A stretch of 10,359 nucleotides of DNA from an uncultured Lachnospiraceae bacterium (GTDB taxonomy: Bacteria; Bacillota; Clostridia; Lachnospirales; Lachnospiraceae), in the NCBI GenBank assembly GCA_902796375.1, contig CADBOW010000268.1, positions 1 to 10,359 on the forward strand. Direction: 5' to 3'. Shown here piece by piece: positions 1-5,901 of the stretch. Every line of letters begins with the position of its first letter. Positions within the stretch are counted from its first letter, which is position 1. The notes beneath the pieces were generated by a model, which did no database searches, was not told the origin of the DNA, and saw nothing but the letters and a program-made list of their open reading frames with translations. The position numbers were made by a program, and so were the translations under genes.

Positions 1-28
1 ACGGCCCCTGGTAAGCAGGGGTCGTTTT
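1..28 (+). terminator. Terminator-like hairpin at the left edge
   Basis: A 10-bp stem (1-10 with 16-25, including one G-T pair) closes a 5-nt loop (GTAAG) around a CCCCTG/CAGGGG core and runs into TTTT at 25-28. It has the form of a short intrinsic terminator for a plus-strand gene lying left of the window. The T-run is only four bases and part of the structure touches the window edge, so termination efficiency is uncertain. Confidence 0.45.
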
Positions 29-51
29 GGCTATATTCGATGACTTGGCTC

Positions 52-78
52 TTGACTTCTGCCGGTCATTCATATACT
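52..78 (+). promoter_or_regulatory. Weak candidate promoter for the L,D-transpeptidase gene
   Basis: TTGACT (52-57) and TATACT (73-78) resemble sigma-A -35 and -10 boxes, but the 15-nt spacer is shorter than the usual 16-18. If used, transcription would start near 85 and the GC-rich hairpin at 113-137 would lie in the 5' leader. No other gene is convincingly encoded in 29-169. Confidence 0.25.
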
Positions 79-112
79 CTTTTGTGTAGCCTTCGAAGGA
101 GGAATGATTTAA

Positions 113-137
113 TCCCCCGCCCACTCAGGGTGGGGGA
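113..137 (+). other. Strong GC-rich hairpin ahead of the first gene
   Basis: CCCCCGCCC (114-122) pairs with GGGTGGGGG (128-136) around the loop ACTCA, with one G-T pair and an extra T-A pair at 113/137. It is followed by a U-rich but interrupted stretch (TGTTGTTATGTTT). It could be an attenuator or weak terminator in the leader of the next gene, or the end hairpin of a decayed IS200/IS605-type element. Neither reading is proved by the sequence. Confidence 0.4.
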
Positions 138-169
138 TGTTGTTATGTTTAAGTAGGAATCAGATAGAA

Positions 170-1618
170 ATGGCAAAGAAAAAAAAGAAGAAGAAAACAA
201 ATAGCAAAAATTCATATAAAAAAAATACCGCAAAGCCGGTTAGTACCACGGAGCCCATAACGACGGACGAAGCGCAGACACCGGAGGGGGCGGAGGAACC
301 CACTCTGACTGAGAAAACCGCGAAACCGGAGAAGCAAGCGAAGTCGGAGGGACCCGCCCAATCGGAGGAACTCACAGAATCGGAAAAAACCACGGACCCG
401 GAAGAACCGGAAAACTCCGAGGACGTAGAAGAATCCGCAAAGTCGGAAACGAATGCAACATCGGAAACGGATGCAAAACCGGAAAAGCCTTCAGATACAA
501 AAAAGGATGACAGAAAGCAGAGGCTGATCATAGGTAGTCTGGCCATCTTCTTTGTGATCCTCGGCGCGGCCATCGCGATCTACCTCACAGCAGGGATCGA
601 TCACAGGAAATCATCCGTTTCCAAGGTGGACTCTTCTTCCGGAACCGATGCCCGGACGGATGCCGCATCCCGGGAGGCTTCGGAGACCGAACCCCGAACG
701 GAGGGAAAGGATCTTTTTGCAGACAAACCTGATGAAACGGGTTCCGGCAAATGGGTCGAGGTTGCCGGTGGAGAACGGCAGTTTGAAGAGATTGACGGTA
801 CGATCCGGAAGAATGCCCTGTTCCGCTATGACGGAGATGCATATTACGTGGATGTGACCGGGAAAATGGTACGTGGAACCTTCACGGTTGCCGGACGCCT
901 CCGACTCTTCGATGATGAAGGAAAGCTGGTGGAGACGGAAGGCTGGTCCCAGCAGGGAAGCGCCCGTTATTACGTGGATGAAAATATATCCGCCCTGGCC
1001 GGCGGCACCTATAAGATCGATGAGAAGCAGTATTACTTCGACAAGGAAGGTGCCCTGCAGACGGGATGGATCGATCTGGGAGACGGAAAATACTATTATA
1101 CGGATGCGGAAGGAGCTATCCTGTGTGATCAGGATTTTACGGAGAAGGATGTCTGGTATCATGCGGAGCCGGATGGAACCGTATTCCTCGGGACACAGTA
1201 TGAGAAGGCTCAGGAGTACAGAAGCGATACGAAATATCTGATCCTGGCAAATCTAAGTACCCAGAGGACCTCGGTATTTGAAGGGTCTCAGGGCAAATGG
1301 AAGCTCCTGCGGGAAATGATCGTGTCCTCGGGACTTCGGATCAATCCCACGCCGAAGGGCGAGTTCCGGACCTTGAGCCACACCCTGCATTTTGATAATT
1401 ACGGTGTTCGTGCCTGGTACGCCACCGCATTTATCGGAGGCCTCTATCTGTTTCACAGTTCGCCCTATGAGATCGATTCGGAGCCTAAGGTCTGTACTGA
1501 TCCGAGACTCGGTTATCCCACATCCCATGGCTGTATCCGTATGGCTCTGGAGGATGCGAAATGGATGCACGACAACCTTCCGCTGGGAACAAAAGTTGTA
1601 ATTTATGAAAATGAATAG
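170..1618 (+). CDS. Membrane-anchored L,D-transpeptidase with cell-wall-binding-type repeats
   Basis: This is a 482-residue enzyme predicted to make 3-3 peptidoglycan cross-links or to attach proteins to the wall (YkuD family). The catalytic motif SHGCIRM lies at 452-458, with Cys455 as nucleophile and His429 (LFHSSP) as the usual upstream partner. Residues 118-140 form one membrane segment. About 117 residues precede it, starting with seven consecutive lysines and then a Pro/Ser/Thr/Glu/Lys-rich disordered stretch. With these in the cytoplasm, the catalytic part is outside (type II topology). Residues 194-340 contain degenerate aromatic repeats (ALFRYDGDAYYVD, YYFDKEGALQTGW, KYYYTDAEGAI) like choline/cell-wall-binding repeats. 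ATG170 is preferred because AGGA lies at 155-158. An in-frame ATG at 137 would add 11 residues but overlaps the GC-rich hairpin. The catalytic assignment is firm; the substrate is not. Confidence 0.9.
   Translation: MAKKKKKKKTNSKNSYKKNTAKPVSTTEPITTDEAQTPEGAEEPTLTEKTAKPEKQAKSEGPAQSEELTESEKTTDPEEPENSEDVEESAKSETNATSETDAKPEKPSDTKKDDRKQRLIIGSLAIFFVILGAAIAIYLTAGIDHRKSSVSKVDSSSGTDARTDAASREASETEPRTEGKDLFADKPDETGSGKWVEVAGGERQFEEIDGTIRKNALFRYDGDAYYVDVTGKMVRGTFTVAGRLRLFDDEGKLVETEGWSQQGSARYYVDENISALAGGTYKIDEKQYYFDKEGALQTGWIDLGDGKYYYTDAEGAILCDQDFTEKDVWYHAEPDGTVFLGTQYEKAQEYRSDTKYLILANLSTQRTSVFEGSQGKWKLLREMIVSSGLRINPTPKGEFRTLSHTLHFDNYGVRAWYATAFIGGLYLFHSSPYEIDSEPKVCTDPRLGYPTSHGCIRMALEDAKWMHDNLPLGTKVVIYENE
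443..478 (+). repeat. 18-bp tandem repeat inside the L,D-transpeptidase tail
   Basis: Two copies begin at 443 and 461. The first 16 bases (TCGGAAACGRATGCAA) differ at one position. They encode SETNAT and SETDAK, and are the clearest of several TCGGA-containing near-repeats that make up the Ser/Glu/Lys-rich tail. Their presence suggests growth of the tail by local duplication. Confidence 0.6.
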
Positions 1619-1625
1619 GAATCGG

Positions 1626-1656
1626 ATACATTTTGTATGCATTTTCTCCGTATACT
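1626..1656 (+). promoter_or_regulatory. Promoter with paired direct repeats for the 478-residue lipoprotein gene
   Basis: A good -10 box, TATACT (1651-1656), has no recognisable -35. In its place are two direct repeats, ATACATTTT (1626-1634) and ATGCATTTT (1637-1645), with an 11-bp period. The second starts 14 bp before the -10. A poor -35 overlapped by spaced repeats is the usual form of a promoter activated by an OmpR-family regulator, and the same arrangement occurs at 5841-5870. The regulator encoded at 5094-5747 is the natural candidate; that link is inferred. Confidence 0.5.
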
Positions 1657-1676
1657 GATGTCGAAACATACATCAG
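1655..1676. promoter_or_regulatory. Inverted repeat over the likely transcription start
   Basis: CTGATGT (1655-1661) and ACATCAG (1670-1676) are perfect 7-bp arms separated by 8 bp. The first arm overlaps the end of the -10 box and the spacer covers the predicted start point near 1663. The position fits a repressor operator for the lipoprotein gene. A role as an RNA hairpin is less likely, because only one arm would be transcribed. Confidence 0.35.
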
Positions 1677-1696
1677 ACATGAGAGGAGAACCAAAC

Positions 1697-3133
1697 ATGA
1701 GAAAGAAAGGACTTGCACTGATCCTCGCACTGATGCTGGGTCTTACGGCATGCGGTACGGGAAAAGAGGACGAGGTTAAGGATTACGCAGGCTCCACCGA
1801 AACCGTTGGGACGGAGCAACCGGCAGGAACGGAACAGTCTGCTGCAGGAACTATACAGGCCGCTTCGGAAGCCGGTACACAGGCGAAGGAAGAAGCTAAG
1901 CCGAAGAACGGAAGAGACCTGATCGAACAGTTGGGCGGAGAGGATCTGACCTTCTCCGACACCTTCCAGGCGGGACAGATCCCGGGCAAATCAGAGATCA
2001 GCTACCATGTGAACAATACCACCACACTTCCTTCATATAAAGTAACTGAAATCCGGAAGGAGGATGTGAAGGAAGCGGAAATCGTGAAGGCACTCTTCGG
2101 AGATACCGCAAAAGAGATTCGCGGGAATGTCAGTAAGGCGGGACGGGATTCCGAGACCGTTGTCGAGGCCTGTGAGAATATGAACTATGAACATATAGGA
2201 GATTATCAGGAAGAGAATCCGCAGCAGGAATTTCTGGCATGGAAGGACGGAGACAGCTGCTACTGGCATACCTATGAAGGGACTTATCTCGGTATGGATT
2301 CTGAGCTCCTGGTGGGATATGACGAGGATTATTCGGCCATGATCCTGGCCTTCGGACCGAAGAACTGGGGAGATGCCATCGATCATCCGGAATGCACCGA
2401 AATACTGAGCCTCTACGGAACAGAGGTTCTGTACAGAGGAAATGAGGCAAAGGGGATTCCTGAAGTGGAGAAGGACATTTCCAGTATGGCCGATCCCGCG
2501 AACAAATGCACAAAAAGCCCGGAGGATCTGGCATCCCAGACATCCGCATTTCTCTCGGAACAGCTGCAGCTGAAGCTTCCGAATGAACCGCTGGAGCATA
2601 AAAATGCGGGAGATGATTCCGAAGCACAGATCCTGTTCTTCCCGGATACGGCCATGCAGTCGGAAAACCTTTCCGGAGCGGAGGTAAACGGATACAGAAT
2701 ATCCTTCCCGGTCACATTGGCAGGACAGGAATACTACTTTGATGAATTCTCCCAGAACCCCATTCCTTATTTGAATCAGGGAGAAATGATCGTGACGGAC
2801 AAGGGTGTGATCAGCGGATATATGCAGCTCCGATTCAACTTCGAAGACCGTCTGACGGATCAGGTGGCGATCCTTCCCTTTGACAAGGCTATGACTGCAG
2901 TACAGGAAAATGTAGCTGCCGAGCTGGATACATCCAAGGTGCCCTCCCAGTCGGTGGAGCTGGATGAAGCATTCCTCCGGTATTATCCGGTTGAATCACC
3001 GGACAAGGCAAATGAGTATACCTACATTCCCGTCTGGTTCGTACCGATCCAGCGGTCCTCCGCCTATCGGTTCGCCTATTCCATAACCAACGCCATGGAT
3101 GGAAGCCTGATCCACATTGGGTACATCGAGTGA
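1697..3133 (+). CDS. Secreted lipoprotein of unknown function, 478 residues
   Basis: I do not recognise a named gene. The N-terminus is a clear lipoprotein signal: MRKK, a hydrophobic stretch, and the lipobox LTAC with Cys19 as lipid-modified residue. A Thr/Gly/Glu/Ala-rich linker (about 20-70) follows, then a globular domain to the end. The C-terminus (about 443-474: YIPVWFVP, then ITNAMDGSLIHI) recalls the closing strands of YycI/PepSY-like and DUF6034-like extracytoplasmic proteins seen next to Clostridial two-component systems. That is a weak resemblance only. ATG1697 is chosen because GAGAGGAGA (1681-1689) is well spaced and the signal peptide begins there; upstream in-frame ATGs lie within the promoter. 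The gene has its own promoter, which shares repeats with the adaptor operon promoter. It converges on the kinase operon, so a sensing or target-binding role is plausible but unproved. Confidence 0.85.
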   Translation: MRKKGLALILALMLGLTACGTGKEDEVKDYAGSTETVGTEQPAGTEQSAAGTIQAASEAGTQAKEEAKPKNGRDLIEQLGGEDLTFSDTFQAGQIPGKSEISYHVNNTTTLPSYKVTEIRKEDVKEAEIVKALFGDTAKEIRGNVSKAGRDSETVVEACENMNYEHIGDYQEENPQQEFLAWKDGDSCYWHTYEGTYLGMDSELLVGYDEDYSAMILAFGPKNWGDAIDHPECTEILSLYGTEVLYRGNEAKGIPEVEKDISSMADPANKCTKSPEDLASQTSAFLSEQLQLKLPNEPLEHKNAGDDSEAQILFFPDTAMQSENLSGAEVNGYRISFPVTLAGQEYYFDEFSQNPIPYLNQGEMIVTDKGVISGYMQLRFNFEDRLTDQVAILPFDKAMTAVQENVAAELDTSKVPSQSVELDEAFLRYYPVESPDKANEYTYIPVWFVPIQRSSAYRFAYSITNAMDGSLIHIGYIE

Positions 3134-3658
3134 TCATTCTTCCCGGAATTCCTTCGGAAGCCGGGAGAGATCCAGAAGAGTTCCATTTTCGGTAATATAG
3201 TAGACGAATGATTCACTGCCGTCGTATTTTGTGAAGGTTACCTTCCAGAATATGGCGGCATATGTTTTGAAGGTGGTATCCACAGCCTTGTAGGGCGTGG
3301 CTTCCCAGGTGTACCAGTGCTGATATCTGGAGTCGATGGGGTATTCCAGGTGGACCACCTCATATTCCGTAAGGGACACATCCTTGTCGCTGGCTTCCTG
3401 GATCGTACTTTCCCAGTCTCCGTAAATGAGACTCAGCCGCTCCTGTTCCGTCAGCTGTCTGGAAATGTTCTTCACCAGAGCCTCGGAGGGGGCGGAGTAG
3501 TATTCCACGGGAACCGACATCACCTGTCCCACCTCATCCAGGGCTTCCTTTCGAACCAGATCTCCCGGAAGGAAGACGGCCACGGTGATGAAACCTGCCG
3601 TAAGAAGGAAGAGCAGTACGGAAATGATTTGATTTTTCACGGATCGTTGCTTCTGCAT
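3134..3658 (-). CDS. Small single-pass membrane protein in the two-component operon, 174 residues
   Basis: This is the third gene of the regulator-kinase operon, 2 nt after the kinase stop, with a strong AGGAGGAGG ribosome binding site inside the kinase 3' end. Residues 10-30 form one membrane segment after a basic N-terminus (MQKQRSVKNQ). The remaining ~140 residues should face outward and are rich in Tyr, Trp and acidic residues. The last third (IFWKVTFTKYDGSESFVYYITENGT in outline) looks like a closing beta-sheet and faintly resembles the C-terminus of the lipoprotein at 1697-3133. I recognise no family with confidence. Its place in the operon suggests an accessory to the kinase, for example a signal-receiving or inhibitory partner in the manner of YycH/YycI. 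That is inference from context only. Confidence 0.8.
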   Translation of the reverse strand: MQKQRSVKNQIISVLLFLLTAGFITVAVFLPGDLVRKEALDEVGQVMSVPVEYYSAPSEALVKNISRQLTEQERLSLIYGDWESTIQEASDKDVSLTEYEVVHLEYPIDSRYQHWYTWEATPYKAVDTTFKTYAAIFWKVTFTKYDGSESFVYYITENGTLLDLSRLPKEFREE

Positions 3659-3660
3659 GC

Positions 3661-5091
3661 CTATTCCTCCTCCTGTTCCTTCGGCCTCGGGAAACGGACA
3701 GTGACGGTGGTTCCCTGACCGAGTTCACTTTCCAGCTCCAATGCGGCATCATGGCGCTGCAGGATCACGGACACCAGGGACATGCCCAGTCCGGCTCCTC
3801 CTGCGGCGCGGGTTCTGGATTTATCTACCATATAGAATTCATCAAATATTTTCTTCTGATCCTCTTCGGAGATACCGATGCCGTGATCCCGTACCACGAA
3901 GATATAGACGGAGTCGGATTCGGCATGGCCGGAGAATTCGATGGTATCCCCTTCTTTGGATGCCTTCCGCGCATTGTCGATCAGGTTGATGAACACGGTC
4001 TGAAGAAGCTGGGGATCTCCGGAGAGAGGAACCGGATCTGCAGACAGAGTCAGGGTGATCCCGGAGGATTTCAGAAGGGGTTCCATACTGGTCTGTACAT
4101 TTTCCGCCAATGTGGCTGCGGAGAAGGAACGATGCTCGATGGGATGATCCTTCAGATAAAGCAGATCGAACAGCTTCATGGACATGGATTCCAGACGCTT
4201 GCCTTCCGAGAAGATATATCCCAGAGCCTGCTGCTGTTCTTCCTTGGAGAGGTCCATGGAACGCATGGTGTCGGCGTAGCCAATGATGCTGGTCATGGGG
4301 GTCTTGATCTCATGGGTGAAATCCGCCACGAACTGTTCCCGGCGGTGCACCATGTCATTCAGCTCATCCACGTGGGATTCGACAGAATCGGCCATGGAAT
4401 TGAAGCCCTTCGCCAGCTGTCCCACCTCGTCGGAGGTCCGGATGGGAGAGCGGGCCGTATAGTCGCCGGAGGCAAAGGCCTCCGTGGTTTTGCTGAGTCG
4501 TTCCAGAGGTCCGGTCAGAAGCCGGGACAGGATCAGAAGCAGAAGTGTGGCTACCGCCAGAAGAACAAGGATGATCTGCCGGTAATCCCGGATGCTCTGG
4601 GAGAGCATTTCATGCTGTATGGTCACGTCCCGACGGGTGATGATATGCAGGGTGCTTCCCTCCAGAGGCGTATAGGAGGTTACGAAGAGATAGAGCCGGT
4701 CGCCTTCCTGCTGCAGCAGGCTGTTCTTCCGGGAGTCCTCCGCGTATTGGAATATGGATTCCGAGGGGGTGGTCTCCTCCGGATTGTCCAGATAGACATA
4801 TTCGTCCTTGTAACGGATCAGCAGGGCTTCTTCCCCGGACAACATACTGCTGTATACGGATTCACCGATGGTGGCGAGACTTGCAGCCAGATCATAGGGC
4901 TTGGTGTTCAGTACATCCAGAAGGGAGTATTCCACGGAGGACTGGACCAGGTTGTTCTCCGCCACAGCGGACCGGATCTCCGAATCCATGCCTGTCCGGT
5001 AGCTTCGCTGCATCATAAGAAACCCCACGATCCCGGTCGTGAGGGAGAGCAGGACAAGATTCAGGATCAGTACCTTGGTACGAAATTTCAT
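3661..5091 (-). CDS. HAMP-domain sensor histidine kinase
   Basis: A 476-residue class I membrane histidine kinase, probable partner of the response regulator 2 nt upstream. In order: TM1 (about 8-28), an extracytoplasmic sensor domain of about 140 residues (29-171), TM2 (about 172-192), HAMP (about 190-245), and a dimerisation domain with the H-box FTHEIKTPMTS. His260 is the phospho-acceptor; Glu261 and Thr264 match the phosphatase motif. The ATPase domain has an N-box (INLIDNARKAS, Asn373), a G1 box (DHGIGIS, 402-408), an F-box (IFDEFYMVDKS) and a G2 region (GGAGLGMSL). All catalytic motifs are present. The ribosome binding site GGTGGA lies in the end of the regulator gene, implying translational coupling. 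The sensor domain could be PAS/dCACHE-like, but I cannot name it or its signal. Confidence 0.95.
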   Translation of the reverse strand: MKFRTKVLILNLVLLSLTTGIVGFLMMQRSYRTGMDSEIRSAVAENNLVQSSVEYSLLDVLNTKPYDLAASLATIGESVYSSMLSGEEALLIRYKDEYVYLDNPEETTPSESIFQYAEDSRKNSLLQQEGDRLYLFVTSYTPLEGSTLHIITRRDVTIQHEMLSQSIRDYRQIILVLLAVATLLLLILSRLLTGPLERLSKTTEAFASGDYTARSPIRTSDEVGQLAKGFNSMADSVESHVDELNDMVHRREQFVADFTHEIKTPMTSIIGYADTMRSMDLSKEEQQQALGYIFSEGKRLESMSMKLFDLLYLKDHPIEHRSFSAATLAENVQTSMEPLLKSSGITLTLSADPVPLSGDPQLLQTVFINLIDNARKASKEGDTIEFSGHAESDSVYIFVVRDHGIGISEEDQKKIFDEFYMVDKSRTRAAGGAGLGMSLVSVILQRHDAALELESELGQGTTVTVRFPRPKEQEEE

Positions 5092-5093
5092 GT

Positions 5094-5747
5094 CTATTCC
5101 ACCAGTCGATATCCGGTATTATATACCGATTTCAGATTTTCCTTCAGTGAGAGCTTCCGCCGGAGACGCTGCACATGAAGATCCAGCGTGCGGGTGTCGC
5201 CCATCCAGTCGGTTTCCCAGACGGTTTCATACAACCGGTCCCGATACAGCGTGATATTTACATTTCGAACGAACAGAACCAGAAGCTGGAATTCCTTCGG
5301 CGTCAGCTCGATCTGTTCCCCGTCCCGGGTCACGGAACGGTTTTCCACATCGATGGTCAGATCCTTGAAATGCAGCTCCTTTTCGGTTTTATGATACCGG
5401 CGAAGAACGATGTTGATCCGGGCCAGAAGCTCCACAACCTCAAAGGGCTTGACCAGGTAATCCTCCGCACCGGAGGTAAGCCCCCGCATGCGGTCGTCCA
5501 GGGAGGCCTTCGCCGTGAGAAAGATCACGGGGATCCCCATGGGACGGATGTATTCCATCAGCTCATATCCGTTGATCTCCGGCAGCATGATATCCAGCAG
5601 GATCAGATCGTAGGTATGATCCTCCAGAAGATCTGCGGCGGCCTTTCCGTCATAGACGGCAGTGCAGGTGTAGCCTGCCTTGGTCAGGTTCAGCCGGATC
5701 AGATCGGAGATCGGTTTTTCATCTTCGACGATAAGAATTTTTAACAT
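5094..5747 (-). CDS. OmpR-family response regulator
   Basis: A 217-residue DNA-binding regulator. The receiver domain has the acidic pocket Glu8-Asp9, the phospho-acceptor Asp52 (LLDIMLP), Thr78 and Lys100 followed by Pro101 (LVKPFE). The C-terminal winged helix (about 125-217) contains the family features LTPKEFQLL (148-156) and a recognition region TRTLDLHVQRLRRKL (185-199). ATG at 5745-5747 is preceded by AAAGGA at good spacing. It is the first gene of a three-gene operon and is divergent from the adaptor operon. Direct repeats between the two promoters, repeated upstream of the lipoprotein gene at 1697, are its likely binding sites. The subgroup resembles regulators of cell-envelope responses (VanR/PhoB-like), but I would not give it a specific name. 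Confidence 0.95.
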   Translation of the reverse strand: MLKILIVEDEKPISDLIRLNLTKAGYTCTAVYDGKAAADLLEDHTYDLILLDIMLPEINGYELMEYIRPMGIPVIFLTAKASLDDRMRGLTSGAEDYLVKPFEVVELLARINIVLRRYHKTEKELHFKDLTIDVENRSVTRDGEQIELTPKEFQLLVLFVRNVNITLYRDRLYETVWETDWMGDTRTLDLHVQRLRRKLSLKENLKSVYNTGYRLVE

Positions 5748-5778
5748 GGCGTATCCTTTCGGAACTGGTTACCGTTGC

Positions 5779-5811
5779 GGTTCTCGAAACGCCAGATGGC
5801 GTTTCGGAACC
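5779..5811. promoter_or_regulatory. 14-bp stem hairpin / inverted repeat between divergent operons
   Basis: CGAAACGCC (5785-5793) and GGCGTTTCG (5798-5806) pair perfectly around AGAT. GGTTC (5779-5783) and GAACC (5807-5811) extend the stem past one bulged T. No T-run follows on either strand, so this is not an intrinsic terminator. Relative to the regulator's TATAAT box, the 9-bp core lies at the extreme 5' end of its mRNA. It could be an mRNA-stabilising 5' hairpin or an operator just downstream of the start point. Confidence 0.6.
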
Positions 5812-5814
5812 TAA

Positions 5815-5843
5815 ATTATATCATAAAGGTATCGCTTCTGATA
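5815..5843 (-). promoter_or_regulatory. Promoter of the response regulator operon
   Basis: On the minus strand a perfect TATAAT lies at 5820-5815. The -35 position about 17 nt upstream (about 5843-5838) reads near TATCAG, which is poor. That region coincides with the inverted repeat GTATC-N6-GATAC (5829-5844) and abuts the direct repeats at 5841-5861. A good -10, a weak -35 and upstream regulator-type repeats suggest autoactivation by the encoded regulator. Confidence 0.5.
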
Positions 5844-5870
5844 CACTTTTGATGCATTTTTATGTAGAAT
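5841..5870 (+). promoter_or_regulatory. Promoter with paired direct repeats for the adaptor-permease operon
   Basis: ATACACTTTT (5841-5850) and ATGCATTTTT (5852-5861) are direct repeats with an 11-bp period. The second starts 13 bp before a TAGAAT -10 box (5865-5870). The arrangement matches the promoter at 1626-1656 almost base for base. No sigma-A -35 is visible. The element lies between the divergent regulator and adaptor genes, so one bound regulator could act on both. Confidence 0.5.
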
Positions 5871-5901
5871 GATGTATTGAGGATGGGAGGGCTCTGTTGA
5901 A

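Noticed and set aside
64..83. ATACTCTTTT (74-83) resembles the direct-repeat unit found at the two other promoters
   Set aside because: No second repeat at a 10-11 bp distance matches well (about half the positions), so it does not form the paired element.
1..125. Open minus-strand frame running off the left edge (from GTG near 124, or ATG near 72)
   Set aside because: No ribosome binding site, no recognisable protein sequence, and the frame runs through the terminator-like hairpin.
176..204. A AAA AAG slippery heptamer (181-187) in the lysine run, in the same phase as the dnaX frameshift site
   Set aside because: A -1 shift would meet a stop at 202-204 and no stimulatory structure is evident. 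A run of lysine codons explains the motif.
3142..3165. Hairpin CCCGG (3142-3146) with CCGGG (3161-3165), inner TTCC/GGAA pairs
   Set aside because: It lies inside the coding end of the membrane protein gene, has an internal loop, and has no T-run on either strand, so I do not call it a terminator.
3751..5178. A 475-codon plus-strand open frame antisense to the histidine kinase
   Set aside because: The minus strand encodes a kinase with every catalytic motif. The plus-strand product is low in recognisable domains and is a codon-bias shadow.
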